Shown here: in pieces, positions 40,321-50,530 of the stretch
How positions within the stretch are numbered: position 1 is the first letter of the stretch
Layout of the letters: the number at the start of each line of letters is the position of its first letter
From: an uncultured Prevotellaceae bacterium
Lineage (GTDB): Bacteria; Bacteroidota; Bacteroidia; Bacteroidales; Bacteroidaceae
Length of the DNA: 57,265 nucleotides
NCBI GenBank assembly: GCA_902778535.1
Contig: CACYYG010000042.1
Coordinates: forward strand, 1 to 57,265
Reading direction: 5' to 3'
Program-made: the position numbers and the translations under genes
The notes under the pieces: generated by a model
Seen by the model: only the letters and a program-made list of their open reading frames with translations
The model's database searches: none
What the model was told of the DNA's origin: nothing

Positions 40321-40638
40321 ATGAGCAAGTTACATATCAAGAAAAATGACACAGTCGTCGTCCTGGCCGGTGAGGACAAGGGCAAGACTGGCAAGGTGCT
40401 GAAGGTCTTGGTGGAGAAGCAGCGTGCCATCGTTGAGGGTGTGAACATCGTCAACAAGAGCACAAAGCCCAGCGCCAAGAATCCTCAGGGAGGCTTCGAG
40501 AAGGTTGAGGCTCCCATCCATATCTCTAATTTAAGTTTGATTGACCCGAAGAGCGGCAAGCCCACACGTGTCTCCATCAAGCACGAGGGAAAGAACGTCA
40601 TCCGTGTCGCCAAAAAGTCAGGGGAGGAGATTAAGTAA
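40321..40638 (+). CDS. rplX: Ribosomal protein L24
   Basis: The 105-residue KOW-domain protein opens [20 protein letters not shown]. It helps to initiate 50S assembly. Its stop overlaps the rplE start in TAATG, which suggests translational coupling. Confidence 0.95.
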   Translation: MSKLHIKKNDTVVVLAGEDKGKTGKVLKVLVEKQRAIVEGVNIVNKSTKPSAKNPQGGFEKVEAPIHISNLSLIDPKSGKPTRVSIKHEGKNVIRVAKKSGEEIK

Positions 40639-41195
40639 TGGCAAATACAGCACAGTTAAAGAAAACGTACCGCGAGCAGATCGCTCCGGCACTGAAGAAG
40701 CAGTTCAACTATACGTCTGCCATGCAGATTCCCGAACTGAAGAAGATCGTCGTGAACCAGGGTCTGGGCGACGCTACGCAGGACAAGAAGATCATCGAGG
40801 TGGCTATCAACGAGATTACCGCCATCTGCGGCCAGAAGGCTGTCGCCACCTACTCGAAGAAGGATATCGCCAACTTCAAGGTGCGTAAGAAGATGCCCAT
40901 CGGCGTGATGGTCACACTGCGCCGTGAGCGCATGTATGAGTTCCTCGAGAAGCTCGTCCGCATCGCCCTGCCGCGTATCCGCGACTTCAAGGGTATCGAG
41001 AGCAAGCTCGACGGACGTGGCAACTACACGCTCGGCATTCAGGAACAGATCATCTTCCCTGAGATTAACATCGACAGCGTCGACCGCATCCAGGGTATGA
41101 ACATCACCTTCGTTACCACGGCCAAGACCGACGAGGAGGGCTACGCTCTGCTGAAGGCTTTCGGCCTCCCTTTCAAGAACGCTAAAAACGACTAA
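40638..41195 (+). CDS. rplE: Ribosomal protein L5
   Basis: The 185-residue 5S rRNA-binding protein has [40 protein letters not shown] and the C-terminal [20 protein letters not shown]. Length is normal. Confidence 0.96.
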   Translation: MANTAQLKKTYREQIAPALKKQFNYTSAMQIPELKKIVVNQGLGDATQDKKIIEVAINEITAICGQKAVATYSKKDIANFKVRKKMPIGVMVTLRRERMYEFLEKLVRIALPRIRDFKGIESKLDGRGNYTLGIQEQIIFPEINIDSVDRIQGMNITFVTTAKTDEEGYALLKAFGLPFKNAKND

Positions 41196-41200
41196 GAGTT

Positions 41201-41518
41201 ATGGCAAAAGAATCAATGAAGGCCCGTGAGGTCAAGCGTGCCAAGCTGGTTGCCCGCTACGCTGAGAAGCGTGCTGCACTGAAGAGCATCATCGCACATG
41301 CCGACGTGAGCACTGAGGAAGGTGCAATGGCTGCCTACGAGGCTGCCCGCAAGCTGCAGGACATTCCCCGCAACGCCAATCCTATCCGCCTGCACAACCG
41401 CTGCAAGGTTACAGGTCGTCCCAAGGGTTATATGCGCCAGTTCGGTCTGTCGCGTATCCAGTTCCGTGAGATGGCTTCCAGCGGTCTCATCCCTGGAGTG
41501 AAGAAGGCCAGCTGGTAA
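41201..41518 (+). CDS. rpsN: Ribosomal protein S14
   Basis: The 105-residue zinc-free form has [20 protein letters not shown] and the C-terminal [20 protein letters not shown], then [20 protein letters not shown]. It is slightly longer than the common 89-99 residues because of an Ala/Glu-rich stretch near residues 30-50. Confidence 0.95.
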   Translation: MAKESMKAREVKRAKLVARYAEKRAALKSIIAHADVSTEEGAMAAYEAARKLQDIPRNANPIRLHNRCKVTGRPKGYMRQFGLSRIQFREMASSGLIPGVKKASW

Positions 41519-41582
41519 AAAGAAAGAAGCATTTTTATTTAATATTGTCGGGGGAGTCCCGATTAATTAAACAACATTTTTT

Positions 41583-41978
41583 ATGACAGATCCAATAGCA
41601 GATTTTCTGACGAGGTTGAGAAACGCCATCATGGCTCATCACCGTGTGGTGGAAGTACCAGCTTCCAACTTGAAGAAGGAGATTACTAAGATCCTCTTCG
41701 AGAAGGGCTACATCCTGAACTACAAGTTCATCGAGGACGGCCCTCAGGGTACGATCAAGGTTGCCTTGAAGTACGACCCTGTGACAAAGGAGAACGCCAT
41801 CAAGTACCTGAAGCGCGTCTCCACACCAGGTCTTCGCCAGTACACTGGCTACAAAGACATGCCGAGAGTGATTAACGGACTGGGCATCGCAATCTTGTCC
41901 ACGTCTAAAGGTGTAATGACAGACAAAGAGGCTGCACAGCTGAAAATCGGCGGTGAGGTGCTTTGCTACGTCTATTAA
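41583..41978 (+). CDS. rpsH: Ribosomal protein S8
   Basis: The 131-residue protein opens TDPIADFLTRLRNAIMAHHR and ends STSKGVMTDKEAAQLKIGGE. It binds 16S helix 21 and is the classical spc-operon repressor. A 64-bp AT-rich spacer with GGGGGAGTCCCG (possible small hairpin) precedes it. Confidence 0.95.
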   Translation: MTDPIADFLTRLRNAIMAHHRVVEVPASNLKKEITKILFEKGYILNYKFIEDGPQGTIKVALKYDPVTKENAIKYLKRVSTPGLRQYTGYKDMPRVINGLGIAILSTSKGVMTDKEAAQLKIGGEVLCYVY

Positions 41979-41993
41979 TTGGAGGACTGAACT

Positions 41994-42563
41994 ATGTCAA
42001 GAATAGGTAAATTGCCAATTAGTATTCCTGCAGGCGTAACTGTCGCCCAGGACAAGGACGGTGTCGTTACGGTGAAGGGCCCCAAGGGAGAGCTCTCTCA
42101 GAAAGTCGACAAGTCTATCAACGTGAAGATTGAGGACGGTCATGTGACCTTCGAGGTAGACGAGCAGAGCCCCGTCAACCAGAAGCAGAAGCAGGCATTC
42201 CACGGCCTCTATCGCGCACTCATCAACAACATGGTGGTGGGTGTCAGCGAGGGTTACAAGAAGGAAATGGAGCTCGTAGGTGTTGGCTACCGCGTCAGCA
42301 ACCAGGGCAACCTCATCGAGTTCTCACTGGGCTATACGCACCCCATTTTCATCCAGCTTCCCAAGGAAGTGAAGGTTGAGACAAAGTCGGAGCGTAACCA
42401 GAACCCGCAGCTCATCCTGGAGTGTGCCGACAAGCAGCTCCTCGGTCTCATCTGTGCTAAAATTCGTTCTTTCCGCATGCCTGAGCCGTACAAGGGCAAG
42501 GGTATCCTGTTCAAGGGTGAGGTCATCCGTCGTAAGTCGGGTAAGTCGGCATCCGCTAAGTAA
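41994..42563 (+). CDS. rplF: Ribosomal protein L6
   Basis: This is a 189-residue protein with two tandem L6 folds: MSRIGKLPISIPAGVTVAQD at the N-terminus, then ELVGVGYRVSNQGNLIEFSL and the PEPYKGKGILFKGEVIRRKSG signature near the C-terminus. Length is normal. Confidence 0.96.
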   Translation: MSRIGKLPISIPAGVTVAQDKDGVVTVKGPKGELSQKVDKSINVKIEDGHVTFEVDEQSPVNQKQKQAFHGLYRALINNMVVGVSEGYKKEMELVGVGYRVSNQGNLIEFSLGYTHPIFIQLPKEVKVETKSERNQNPQLILECADKQLLGLICAKIRSFRMPEPYKGKGILFKGEVIRRKSGKSASAK

Positions 42564-42599
42564 TCTTTGAAAAATTGAAATTTTAAAAGTAGAAAGATT

Positions 42600-42944
42600 A
42601 TGACAACGAAGAAAGTTGAAAGACGAATCAAGATTAAATACAGAATTCGTAAGAGTGTTTTTGGAACTGCCGAGCGTCCTCGCATGAGTGTTTTCCGCTC
42701 GAACAAGCAGATTTATGTCCAGGTCATTAACGACGTAGAGGGCAAGACCCTCGTCGCCGCTTCGTCGCTCGGTCTCGAGGCTATGCCGAAGATCCAGCAG
42801 GCTGAGAAGGTGGGTGAGCTGATTGCCGCCAAGGCTCAGGAAGCTGGCGTGAAGGCTGTGGTCTTCGACCGCAACGGCTACCTCTATCATGGACGTGTGA
42901 AGTCGCTTGCTGATGCAGCTCGTAAAGGTGGACTTAATTTCTAA
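42600..42944 (+). CDS. rplR: Ribosomal protein L18
   Basis: The 114-residue 5S rRNA-binding protein has [20 protein letters not shown] and [20 protein letters not shown] near the end. The basic N-terminus ([20 protein letters not shown]) is typical. Confidence 0.95.
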   Translation: MTTKKVERRIKIKYRIRKSVFGTAERPRMSVFRSNKQIYVQVINDVEGKTLVAASSLGLEAMPKIQQAEKVGELIAAKAQEAGVKAVVFDRNGYLYHGRVKSLADAARKGGLNF

Positions 42945-42950
42945 ACGATT

Positions 42951-43463
42951 ATGGCAATGAACAGAGTTAAAATAAATAGTGACGTAGAGTTGAAAGACAG
43001 ACTGGTTGCCATCAACCGTGTTACCAAGGTGACCAAGGGTGGTCGTACCTTCACTTTCGCAGCCATCGTGGTTGTCGGCGACGGCAACGGCGTTATCGGC
43101 TGGGGCCTGGGTAAGGCCGGTGAGGTGCAGGCAGCCATCGCCAAGGGTGTAGAGTCTGCCAAGAAGAACCTCGTGAAGGTTCCCGTGCTCAAGGGCACCA
43201 TCCCCCACGAGATGGAAGCACGCTACGGCGGTGCTCAGGTATTCCTGAAGCCTGCTGCTGCCGGTACTGGCCTCGTGGCTGGTGGCGCTATGCGTGCCGT
43301 GCTTGAGAGCGCAGGCATTAAGGACGTGCTGGCCAAGTCGAAGGGGTCCTCGAACCCCCACAACCTGGTGAAGGCTACCATCGAGGCTCTGAGCCTCATG
43401 CGTGACCCCTACACCGTGGCCGGAACACGTGGCATCAGTATGGACAAAGTCTTTAACGGATAA
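42951..43463 (+). CDS. rpsE: Ribosomal protein S5
   Basis: The 170-residue protein of the mRNA entry site shows [40 protein letters not shown] and GVKDVL-like [20 protein letters not shown]. Length is normal. Confidence 0.96.
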   Translation: MAMNRVKINSDVELKDRLVAINRVTKVTKGGRTFTFAAIVVVGDGNGVIGWGLGKAGEVQAAIAKGVESAKKNLVKVPVLKGTIPHEMEARYGGAQVFLKPAAAGTGLVAGGAMRAVLESAGIKDVLAKSKGSSNPHNLVKATIEALSLMRDPYTVAGTRGISMDKVFNG

Positions 43464-43479
43464 TTAGGAGGTAAACATC

Positions 43480-43656
43480 ATGGCAACAATCAAGATTAAG
43501 CAGATTAAGAGTAAGATCGGTTATCCCGTTGACCAGAAGCGTACCCTTCAGGCACTGGGTCTTCACAAGATCTCCCAGGTTGTCGAGAAGGAGGATACCC
43601 CCGTTGTTCGTGGTATGATTCGCAAGGTGCATCACTTGGTGACCGTCATTGACTAA
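43480..43656 (+). CDS. rpmD: Ribosomal protein L30
   Basis: The 58-residue product ([20 protein letters not shown] at the start, [12 protein letters not shown] at the end) is in the standard position between rpsE and rplO. A Shine-Dalgarno-like TTAGGAGGT lies 8 nt before the ATG, unusually strong for this phylum. Confidence 0.94.
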   Translation: MATIKIKQIKSKIGYPVDQKRTLQALGLHKISQVVEKEDTPVVRGMIRKVHHLVTVID

Positions 43657-43688
43657 ACAGTATTCACATTAAAAACGAATTCGAGATT

Positions 43689-44135
43689 ATGAAACTGAAT
43701 AATTTGAAACCTGCTGAGGGCTCTACCCACGCACGCCGCAGAATTGGCCGCGGTCCCGGTTCGGGACTCGGTGGCACGTCTACCCGTGGTCACAAGGGCG
43801 CAAAGGCTCGCTCGGGTTATAAGAAGAAGATTGGCTTCGAAGGCGGTCAGATGCCTCTGCAGCGCCGTCTGCCGAAGTCGGGCTTCAAAAATATCAACCA
43901 TAAGGAGTATTTCGCTGTCAACCTCTCGACACTGCAGAAGCTGGCTGAGGCCAAGGGCTACACCAAGATTGGTGTGGAGGAACTGGTCGCTGCTGGTCTG
44001 ACCAACGGCAAGGAGCTGATTAAGGTCCTGGCTAATGGTGAGCTGAAGGCCAAGGTTGACGTGGTGGCCAACGCTTTCTCGAAGAAGGCTGAAGAGGCTA
44101 TCAAAGCAGTAGGTGGTAACACAACAATAATCTAA
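43689..44135 (+). CDS. rplO: Ribosomal protein L15
   Basis: The 148-residue protein has MKLNNLKPAEGSTHARRRIG, the glycine-rich GRGPGSGLGGTSTRGHKGAK and a C-terminal EELVAAGLTNGKELIKVLA domain. It is 9 bp before secY. Confidence 0.95.
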   Translation: MKLNNLKPAEGSTHARRRIGRGPGSGLGGTSTRGHKGAKARSGYKKKIGFEGGQMPLQRRLPKSGFKNINHKEYFAVNLSTLQKLAEAKGYTKIGVEELVAAGLTNGKELIKVLANGELKAKVDVVANAFSKKAEEAIKAVGGNTTII

Positions 44136-44144
44136 TCAAAGAAG

Positions 44145-45488
44145 ATGAAGAAGTTAATCAACACCCTCAAGAACATTTGGAAGATCGAGGACCTGCGCCA
44201 GCGCATCCTCATCACCGTGCTGTTTGTGGCAATCTACCGTTTCGGTTCAAAGGTCTTGCTGCCCGGTATCAGCTATAACCAGCTGGACGACCTGCGCAAG
44301 CAGACCGCCAGCGGCCTGATGTCGCTGCTCGACATGTTCTCGGGTGGAGCATTTTCCAATGCCTCGATCTTTGCGTTGGGAATCATGCCTTACATCTCAG
44401 CTTCTATCGTTATGCAGCTGCTCGCCGTCGCAGTGCCCTACTTCCAAAAGATGCAGCGCGAAGGCGAGAGCGGCCGCAAAAAGATCATGATGTACACCCG
44501 CTATCTCACGGTGGGCATCCTGCTGTTCCAGGCTCCCAGCTATTTGGTGAACCTGCAGAACCAGATTGGTCCCGCATTTGATCCGGGTGTTTCGACAGGA
44601 CTGTATCTCATCCTTGCTTCCGTCATCCTTGCTGCAGGCTCTATGTTTATCCTGTGGCTGGGTGAGCGCATCACCGACAAGGGTATCGGCAACGGCGTTT
44701 CGCTGATCATTATGATTGGTATCATCGCCCGCCTGCCCGAGGCATTCGCTCAGGAAGTCGGTTCTCGCTTCGCTGCTGCCACTGGCGGCGGTCTGGTGAT
44801 GTTCCTCATCGAGATTATCATCCTCTATGCTGTCGTCTGCGCTGCCATCGTGCTGGTGCAGGGAGTCCGCAAGATTCCCGTGCAGTATGCCAAGCGCGTG
44901 GTGGGCAACAAGCAGTATGGCGGTGCCCGTCAGTACATCCCCTTGAAGCTTTTTGCTGCCAACGTGATGCCTATCATCTTCGCACAGGCCCTGATGTTCA
45001 TTCCTCTGGCATTGGTTCGCTACACCAATCCGAATGATGCCTCATGGTTTATGCGCTCGATGATGGATCACCACAGCTGGCTGTACAACCTCATCTTTGC
45101 CCTGCTGATCATTGCATTCACGTATTTCTATACGGCAATCACGCTGAACCCGACCCAGATGGCCGAGGACATGAAGCGCAACAATGGTTTCATACCTGGT
45201 GTGAAGCCTGGTAAGGATACTGCCGAGTACATTGATACCATCATGTCTCGCATCACCCTGCCCGGATCGCTCTTCATTGCTTTCATCGCCATCATGCCTG
45301 CCTTTGCCAGCTTGCTGGACGTGCAGGACGAGTTCTCGCAGTTCTTCGGCGGTACATCGCTGCTGATTCTCGTTGGTGTGGTGCTTGATACACTGCAACA
45401 GATTGAGAGTCACCTGCTGATGCGCCACTATGACGGCCTGCTGAATTCTGGACGTGTGCGTGGCCGTGGAGGCATGACTGCTTATTGA
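44145..45488 (+). CDS. secY: Preprotein translocase subunit SecY
   Basis: This 447-residue channel subunit of the Sec translocon has ten membrane segments. Seen are IAIYRFGSKVLLPGI-like VAIYRFGSKVLLPGISYNQL in segment 1, GIMPYISASIVMQLLAV in segment 2, the cytoplasmic ribosome/SecA loop with RKIPVQYAKRVVGNKQYGGA, and IGGTSLLILVGV-like GGTSLLILVGVVLDTLQQIE near the end. It is complete and in its usual spc-operon place. Confidence 0.96.
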   Translation: MKKLINTLKNIWKIEDLRQRILITVLFVAIYRFGSKVLLPGISYNQLDDLRKQTASGLMSLLDMFSGGAFSNASIFALGIMPYISASIVMQLLAVAVPYFQKMQREGESGRKKIMMYTRYLTVGILLFQAPSYLVNLQNQIGPAFDPGVSTGLYLILASVILAAGSMFILWLGERITDKGIGNGVSLIIMIGIIARLPEAFAQEVGSRFAAATGGGLVMFLIEIIILYAVVCAAIVLVQGVRKIPVQYAKRVVGNKQYGGARQYIPLKLFAANVMPIIFAQALMFIPLALVRYTNPNDASWFMRSMMDHHSWLYNLIFALLIIAFTYFYTAITLNPTQMAEDMKRNNGFIPGVKPGKDTAEYIDTIMSRITLPGSLFIAFIAIMPAFASLLDVQDEFSQFFGGTSLLILVGVVLDTLQQIESHLLMRHYDGLLNSGRVRGRGGMTAY

Positions 45489-45495
45489 TGGGCTG

Positions 45496-46296
45496 ATGAA
45501 GATATTTCTGAAGACTGAAGATGAAATTGAGCTAATGCGCCAAGCGAACCGACTCGTCGGTAAAACGCTTGGCGAATTGGCGAAACATATTAGGCCGGGG
45601 GTAACAACCTTGCAGCTGGACAAGATTGCCGATGAGTTCATTCGTGACCACGGCGCTACGCCCACCTTTAAAGGTTTCCCGAATCCCTACGGCGGACCGT
45701 TTCCCGCCAGTATCTGCACCTCTGTCAATGACGTCGTGGTACATGGTGTGCCTGACAATGACACTGTGCTGAAAGAAGGTGATATCATATCGATAGATTG
45801 TGGTACCCTTCTAAACGGCTACAACGGCGACTCCTGCTATACATTCTGCGTGGGAGAAGTCTCCGAAGAGGTGAAACAGCTGCTGGAAGTAACAAAGGCA
45901 TCGCTCTATAAAGGAATAGAACAGGCTGTTGCAGGCCACCATGTGGGTGACATCAGCGCTACCGTGCAGGACTACTGCGAAGGTTTTGGCTATGGTGTGG
46001 TGCGCGAACTCACAGGTCACGGAATAGGCCGCGAGATGCATGAAGACCCGCAGGTGCCCAACTACGGACGCCGTGGCAACGGTCCATTGTTGAAAGCCTC
46101 CATGTGCATCGCCATCGAGCCCATGATTACAATGGGCAAGCGTGACATCTATCTGAAGGCCGACCGCTGGAGCGTATGTACCCGCGACGGAATGGCGGCA
46201 GCTCATTTCGAGCATACCATTTGCGTGCGCAAGGGAAAGGCTGAGATTTTATCCTCATTCGAAGAAATAGAAACAGTTATTAAGAGCAAAGATTAA
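45496..46296 (+). CDS. map: Methionine aminopeptidase, type I
   Basis: The 266-residue M24-family dimetal peptidase removes N-terminal Met from nascent chains. Metal ligands are recognisable: Asp in SIDCGTLLNGYNGDSCYTF (two Asp), His in GHGIGREMHEDPQVPNYG, Glu in CIAIEPMITMG and Glu in AAHFEHTICV. The gene follows secY by 7 bp and precedes infA by 3 bp. Confidence 0.95.
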   Translation: MKIFLKTEDEIELMRQANRLVGKTLGELAKHIRPGVTTLQLDKIADEFIRDHGATPTFKGFPNPYGGPFPASICTSVNDVVVHGVPDNDTVLKEGDIISIDCGTLLNGYNGDSCYTFCVGEVSEEVKQLLEVTKASLYKGIEQAVAGHHVGDISATVQDYCEGFGYGVVRELTGHGIGREMHEDPQVPNYGRRGNGPLLKASMCIAIEPMITMGKRDIYLKADRWSVCTRDGMAAAHFEHTICVRKGKAEILSSFEEIETVIKSKD

Positions 46297-46299
46297 AGA

Positions 46300-46518
46300 A
46301 TGGCAAAACAGTCTGCTATTGAGCAAGATGGAACCATACTCGAGAGCCTCTCGAATGCTATGTTCCGTGTAGAACTGGAGAACGGTGTGCAGATTATCGC
46401 GCATATCTCAGGTAAGATGCGTATGCACTACATCCGCATCCTCCCTGGTGACAAGGTGAAGGTAGAGATGAGTCCATACGACCTCACGAAGGGAAGAATT
46501 GTTTTTCGATACAAATAA
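46300..46518 (+). CDS. infA: Translation initiation factor IF-1
   Basis: The 72-residue S1/OB-fold factor opens [20 protein letters not shown] and contains [20 protein letters not shown] and [13 protein letters not shown]. It occupies the A site during initiation. Confidence 0.96.
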   Translation: MAKQSAIEQDGTILESLSNAMFRVELENGVQIIAHISGKMRMHYIRILPGDKVKVEMSPYDLTKGRIVFRYK

Positions 46519-46533
46519 ACAAACCACAACGAC

Positions 46534-46650
46534 ATGAAGACAAGAGCATCACTGAAGAAGCGCACCCCCGACTGCAAGATTGTACGTCGCAAGGGCCGCC
46601 TGTTCGTTATCAACAAGAAGAACCCTAAGTACAAGATGCGTCAGGGCTAA
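46534..46650 (+). CDS. rpmJ: Ribosomal protein L36
   Basis: The 38-residue product ([20 protein letters not shown] at the start, ending NPKYKMRQG) lies 15 bp after infA. Only one of the usual zinc-ligand cysteines is kept (C14), so it is the zinc-free form. Confidence 0.93.
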   Translation: MKTRASLKKRTPDCKIVRRKGRLFVINKKNPKYKMRQG

Positions 46651-46721
46651 GAAATTGTTAAATAAGCATAAGAAAGTGAGGGAAAGTAAATGAATTTCAA
46701 GGAAATATCAATTTATTTCCT

Positions 46722-46729
46722 TACCTTTG
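46722..46729 (+). promoter_or_regulatory. Internal promoter for the alpha operon
   Basis: TACCTTTG followed by C matches the -7 consensus in the 140-bp gap between rpmJ and rpsM, about 60 nt before the rpsM ATG. rpsM-rpsK-rpsD-rpoA-rplQ can therefore be transcribed separately from the upstream ribosomal genes. Confidence 0.65.
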
Positions 46730-46790
46730 CACGCTATTTAGCAACATTACAAGTTTAAACTTATTTTATTTTATCATTTTTCACTAACAA

Positions 46791-47171
46791 ATGGCAATAA
46801 GAATTGTTGGAGTAGATTTGCCCCAGAACAAGCGTGGCGAAATCGCATTGACCTATATCTACGGAATAGGTCGAAGTAGTTCAGCAAAGATATTGGACAA
46901 GGCCGGCGTGAGCCGCGACCTGAAGGTCAACGAATGGACTGACGATCAGGCAGCCAAAATCCGTGAAATCATCGGCGCTGAATTCAAAGTAGAAGGTGAT
47001 CTCCGCAGCGAGATCCAGCTGAACATTAAGCGACTGATGGACATTGGTTGCTATCGTGGAGTACGTCATCGTAACGGCCTTCCCGTCCGTGGACAGAGCA
47101 CCAAGAACAACGCTCGTACACGTAAGGGTAAGAAGAAGACTGTTGCAAACAAGAAGAAGGCCACGAAGTAA
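46791..47171 (+). CDS. rpsM: Ribosomal protein S13
   Basis: The 126-residue protein has [34 protein letters not shown] and the C-terminal [20 protein letters not shown]. It contacts the large subunit and P-site tRNA. The 84-bp spacer to rpsK carries a 6-bp hairpin TCGCCT-TGC-AGGCGA at 47212-47226. Confidence 0.96.
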   Translation: MAIRIVGVDLPQNKRGEIALTYIYGIGRSSSAKILDKAGVSRDLKVNEWTDDQAAKIREIIGAEFKVEGDLRSEIQLNIKRLMDIGCYRGVRHRNGLPVRGQSTKNNARTRKGKKKTVANKKKATK

Positions 47172-47255
47172 TTTTGTGAGTTAAAAATTTTGATTTTAGA
47201 ATTAAGAGTTGTCGCCTTGCAGGCGAGTAACAATTAAGATTAAAGAATTACTATT

Positions 47256-47645
47256 ATGGCAAAGAAAACAGTCGTATCGAAGAAACGCAACGTGAAGGTC
47301 ACCGCTTTGGGTCAGCTTCATGTGCACAGCTCTTTTAATAATATCATTGTGTCGCTGGCAAACGACGAGGGTCAGGTCATTTCCTGGTCGTCAGCTGGTA
47401 AGATGGGCTTCCGCGGCTCAAAGAAGAACACTCCGTATGCTGCCCAGATGGCTGCCGAGGACTGTGCCAAGGTGGCTTACGACCTGGGTCTGCGCAAGGT
47501 GAAGGCCTATGTGAAGGGTCCCGGCAACGGACGTGAGTCCGCTATCCGTGCTATTCACGGAGCCGGTATCGAGGTGATGGAGATCGTCGATGTCACTCCG
47601 CTGCCGCACAACGGTTGCCGTCCTCCGAAGCGTCGTCGCGTGTAA
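47256..47645 (+). CDS. rpsK: Ribosomal protein S11
   Basis: The 129-residue platform protein contains [29 protein letters not shown]-like [20 protein letters not shown] and the end [17 protein letters not shown]. The 110-bp spacer after it holds inverted AATTGAAAA/TTCAATTCTTCC short repeats. Confidence 0.96.
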   Translation: MAKKTVVSKKRNVKVTALGQLHVHSSFNNIIVSLANDEGQVISWSSAGKMGFRGSKKNTPYAAQMAAEDCAKVAYDLGLRKVKAYVKGPGNGRESAIRAIHGAGIEVMEIVDVTPLPHNGCRPPKRRRV

Positions 47646-47755
47646 AGAATTGTAAAATTTAAGAATTGAAAAATTTAAGTTATTAACCGAAGAACCCTGA
47701 GAGCATAGGAAGACTTCAATTCTTCCATCTTTCAATTCTTCCATTTTAAATAATT

Positions 47756-48364
47756 ATGGCAAAGTATATTGGACCGAAATCTAAGATTGCCCGCCGTTTT
47801 GGTGAACCCATCTACGGGCCGGACAAAGTTTTGTCCAGGAGAAACTTCCCTCCTGGACAGCATGGCAATAACCGTCGCCGCAAGCAGTCGGAGTATGCTG
47901 TCATGCTGGCAGAGAAGCAGAAAGCCAAGTACACATACGGAGTGCTTGAGCGCCAGTTCCGCATCATGTTCGAGAAAGCCGCCAAGGCTGAAGGCATCAC
48001 CGGTGAGGTGCTGCTGCAGCTTCTTGAGAGCCGACTCGACAACGTGGTGTTCCGTCTGGGCCTTGCTCCCACACGTGCCGCTGCCCGCCAGCTGGTAGGC
48101 CATCGTCACGTGGTTGTTGACGGCAAGGTAGTCAACATTCCTTCCTTCTCTGTGAAGCCCGGCCAGATTGTTGGCGTGCGCGAGAAGTCGAAGTCCCTCG
48201 AGGTCATTGCCGATGCCCTTGCAGGCTTTAACCACAGCAAGTATCCTTGGATTGAGTGGGACGAGCAGCAGAAGGCAGGCAAGTTCCTGCACCGCCCCGA
48301 GCGTGCCGACATTCCCGAGCCCATCAAGGAGCAGTTAATCGTTGAGTTGTACTCTAAGAACTAA
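47756..48364 (+). CDS. rpsD: Ribosomal protein S4
   Basis: The 202-residue protein opens [20 protein letters not shown]. It has the S4 RNA-binding domain [20 protein letters not shown] then [21 protein letters not shown]4 starts 30S assembly and commonly represses the alpha operon. Confidence 0.96.
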   Translation: MAKYIGPKSKIARRFGEPIYGPDKVLSRRNFPPGQHGNNRRRKQSEYAVMLAEKQKAKYTYGVLERQFRIMFEKAAKAEGITGEVLLQLLESRLDNVVFRLGLAPTRAAARQLVGHRHVVVDGKVVNIPSFSVKPGQIVGVREKSKSLEVIADALAGFNHSKYPWIEWDEQQKAGKFLHRPERADIPEPIKEQLIVELYSKN

Positions 48365-48376
48365 ATCAATAAATTA

Positions 48377-49369
48377 ATGGCGATATTAGCATTTCAAAAA
48401 CCCGATAAAGTGGTTATGCTGGAAGCCAGCGACCGATTCGGCAAGTTCGAATTCCGTCCGCTGGAGCCGGGCTTCGGTGTCACCATCGGAAACGCCCTGC
48501 GACGCATACTCCTTTCATCGCTTGAGGGCTATGCCATCAACACCATCCGCATTGCCGGTGTTGAGCATGAGTTCTCATCCGTTCCTGGTGTAAAGGAAGA
48601 CGTCACCAACATAATCCTGAACTTGAAGCAGGTTCGCTTCAAGCAAGTAGTAGAAGAATTCGAGAACGAGAAAGTGTCTATCAACGTCGAGGACGTCACA
48701 GAGTTCCGTGCTGGCGACATAGGCAAGTATCTGACCGGATTTGAAGTGTTAAATCCCGATCTCGTCATCTGTCACCTCGATTCCAAGGCATCTATGCAAA
48801 TTGATCTCACGATCAACAAAGGCCGCGGATATGTCGTTGCTGACGAGAATCGTGAATACTGCACCGACGTCAATGTCATCGCCATTGATTCTATCTACAC
48901 ACCTATCCGTAACGTCAAATACACCGTTGAGCCTTATCGCGTCGAGCAGAAGACCGACTACGACAAGCTCGTACTGGAAGTGACCACGGACGGTTCCATT
49001 CACCCGAAGGACGCCCTTAAAGAGGCCGCCAAAATCCTCATCTATCACTTCATGCTCTTCTCCGATGAGAAGATTACGCTCGAGAACAATGAGAGCGAGA
49101 CCAATCAGGAGTTTGATGAGGAAGTGCTGCACATGCGCCAGCTGCTGAAGACTAAGCTTGTCGACATGAACCTCTCTGTTCGTGCCCTCAACTGTCTGAA
49201 GGCCGCCGACGTCGAGACCCTTGGCGATCTCGTGCAGTATAACAAGACCGACCTCCTGAAGTTCCGCAACTTCGGTAAGAAATCGCTCACGGAGCTTGAT
49301 GATTTGCTCGAGAGTCTGAATCTGTCGTTTGGAACCGACATTTCAAAGTATAAACTGGACAAGGAGTAG
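48377..49369 (+). CDS. rpoA: DNA-directed RNA polymerase subunit alpha
   Basis: The 330-residue subunit has a complete N-terminal dimerisation domain ([20 protein letters not shown]) and a C-terminal domain. The latter has [20 protein letters not shown] and [20 protein letters not shown], which contacts UP elements and activators. Confidence 0.97.
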   Translation: MAILAFQKPDKVVMLEASDRFGKFEFRPLEPGFGVTIGNALRRILLSSLEGYAINTIRIAGVEHEFSSVPGVKEDVTNIILNLKQVRFKQVVEEFENEKVSINVEDVTEFRAGDIGKYLTGFEVLNPDLVICHLDSKASMQIDLTINKGRGYVVADENREYCTDVNVIAIDSIYTPIRNVKYTVEPYRVEQKTDYDKLVLEVTTDGSIHPKDALKEAAKILIYHFMLFSDEKITLENNESETNQEFDEEVLHMRQLLKTKLVDMNLSVRALNCLKAADVETLGDLVQYNKTDLLKFRNFGKKSLTELDDLLESLNLSFGTDISKYKLDKE

Positions 49370-49412
49370 TCGATGATGACCACCCACCTTGCCCAAAAAC
49401 AAGTAAAAACAA

Positions 49413-49910
49413 ATGAGACACAATAAGAAATTCAATCATCTGGGCCGTACTGCAGATCATCGTCGCGCCATGCTTGCCAACCAGGCCATTTCGCTGATCA
49501 TGCACAAAAGAATCACTACGACCCTCGCAAAGGCAAAGGAGCTCAAGAAGTACGTTGAGCCCCTCATCACCAAGGCAAAGGAAGACAGCACCAACGCACG
49601 CCGCGTTGTGTTCAGCTACCTGCAGAACAAGGAAGCCATCAAGGAGCTCTTTGGCCCCGTGGCTGAGAAGGTGGGCGACCGTCCCGGCGGCTACACCCGC
49701 ATCATTAAGCTTGGTTTCCGTCAGGGCGATGCTGCACAGATTTGCTTCATCGAGCTTGTCGACTTCGATCCCGAAATGGCAAAGGGCGAGACCAAGAAGA
49801 AGGCCACACGCCGTAGCCGTCGCGGAGGTCAGAAGACCGCTGCTGCCGAGGCACCTGCTGCCGAGGCTCCCGCTACAGAGGCTCCTGCTGAGGCACCCGC
49901 TGCTGAGTAA
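49413..49910 (+). CDS. rplQ: Ribosomal protein L17 with Ala/Glu/Pro-rich tail
   Basis: The core (residues 1-125) is standard: [20 protein letters not shown] and [20 protein letters not shown]. The last 40 residues include a basic stretch ([15 protein letters not shown]) and an acidic repeat of AEAPA units. Such extended L17 tails occur in other Bacteroidetes. The gene ends the alpha operon, 21 bp before the terminator. Confidence 0.95.
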   Translation: MRHNKKFNHLGRTADHRRAMLANQAISLIMHKRITTTLAKAKELKKYVEPLITKAKEDSTNARRVVFSYLQNKEAIKELFGPVAEKVGDRPGGYTRIIKLGFRQGDAAQICFIELVDFDPEMAKGETKKKATRRSRRGGQKTAAAEAPAAEAPATEAPAEAPAAE

Positions 49911-49931
49911 TCTACGCAGACATGTAATGAG

Positions 49932-49963
49932 AAAGCCCTCACCGCTTTGGTGGGGGCTTTTTT
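49932..49963. terminator. Terminator after rplQ, probably bidirectional
   Basis: AAAGCCCTCACC (49932-49943) pairs with GGTGGGGGCTTT (49949-49960) around a GCTTT loop, with one mismatch, followed by T residues. On the other strand the stem is followed by T residues as well, so it can also end the convergent metallopeptidase gene. Confidence 0.88.
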
Positions 49964-49975
49964 AGTGCTCTGTCT

Positions 49976-50530
49976 TCATCCCTCCTGTCTGGAGATGCGC
50001 CGCGTCTCCTTCCTTGCCTCTCTCCAGCGGGGGAAAAAGCGGTCCATGAGAGCGTGGAAGCGAGCGTTGTGCGAGGGCTCCAGCAGATGGCACAGCTCGT
50101 GCACCACGACATGCTCGACACACCAGTCGGGCAACAGTAGCAGATAGGCTGAGAAACAGATGCTACGGTCTGTCGTGTTGCATTTGCCCCAGCTTGAGAT
50201 GTTGGCTTTGTAGTAGATGTCACCGGGTTTCACGTTCATCTCCCTGGCATGGCGTTCCACCATCGGTACTATCAGCGCCTGCAGACGTTGCAGGGCATCG
50301 TCGCGCTCTTCCTGCGTCTTCAGTGGAAGCCGGTTGTAGAACTCTGCCCGCTTTCGCTCATACTCAAAGGTCTTTTCCCTCGTTTCGGCTATCCACTTCC
50401 TGTTCTCGTTGATAAACGTTTCGATATTGGCACGCGACAGTCCCCGTGGCGCCGACACGTGCACGTCACCGTTCTTCACGATGCGCATGCTCAGTCTGCC
50501 TGTGTTTTTGTAGGTAATGATAACTTTCAT
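49976..50530 (-). CDS. YgjP-like (M48/WLM-type) zinc metallopeptidase domain protein
   Basis: The 184-residue protein belongs to the YgjP/DUF45 group. It has KANISSWGKCNTTDRSICFS and the HExxH site in HVVVHELCHLLEPSHNARFH, where the distal His serves as third ligand. The N-terminal beta-rich part (GRLSMRIVKNGDVHVSAPRG) is typical. Its role is unknown in most species. Its start overlaps the stop of an upstream tsaE-like fragment by 4 bp (ATGA). Confidence 0.88.
   Translation of the reverse strand: MKVIITYKNTGRLSMRIVKNGDVHVSAPRGLSRANIETFINENRKWIAETREKTFEYERKRAEFYNRLPLKTQEERDDALQRLQALIVPMVERHAREMNVKPGDIYYKANISSWGKCNTTDRSICFSAYLLLLPDWCVEHVVVHELCHLLEPSHNARFHALMDRFFPRWREARKETRRISRQEG

Noticed and set aside
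42324-43361. 345-residue antisense ORF across rplF-rplR-rpsE
   Set aside because: Shadow of high-GC third positions opposite well-supported ribosomal genes.
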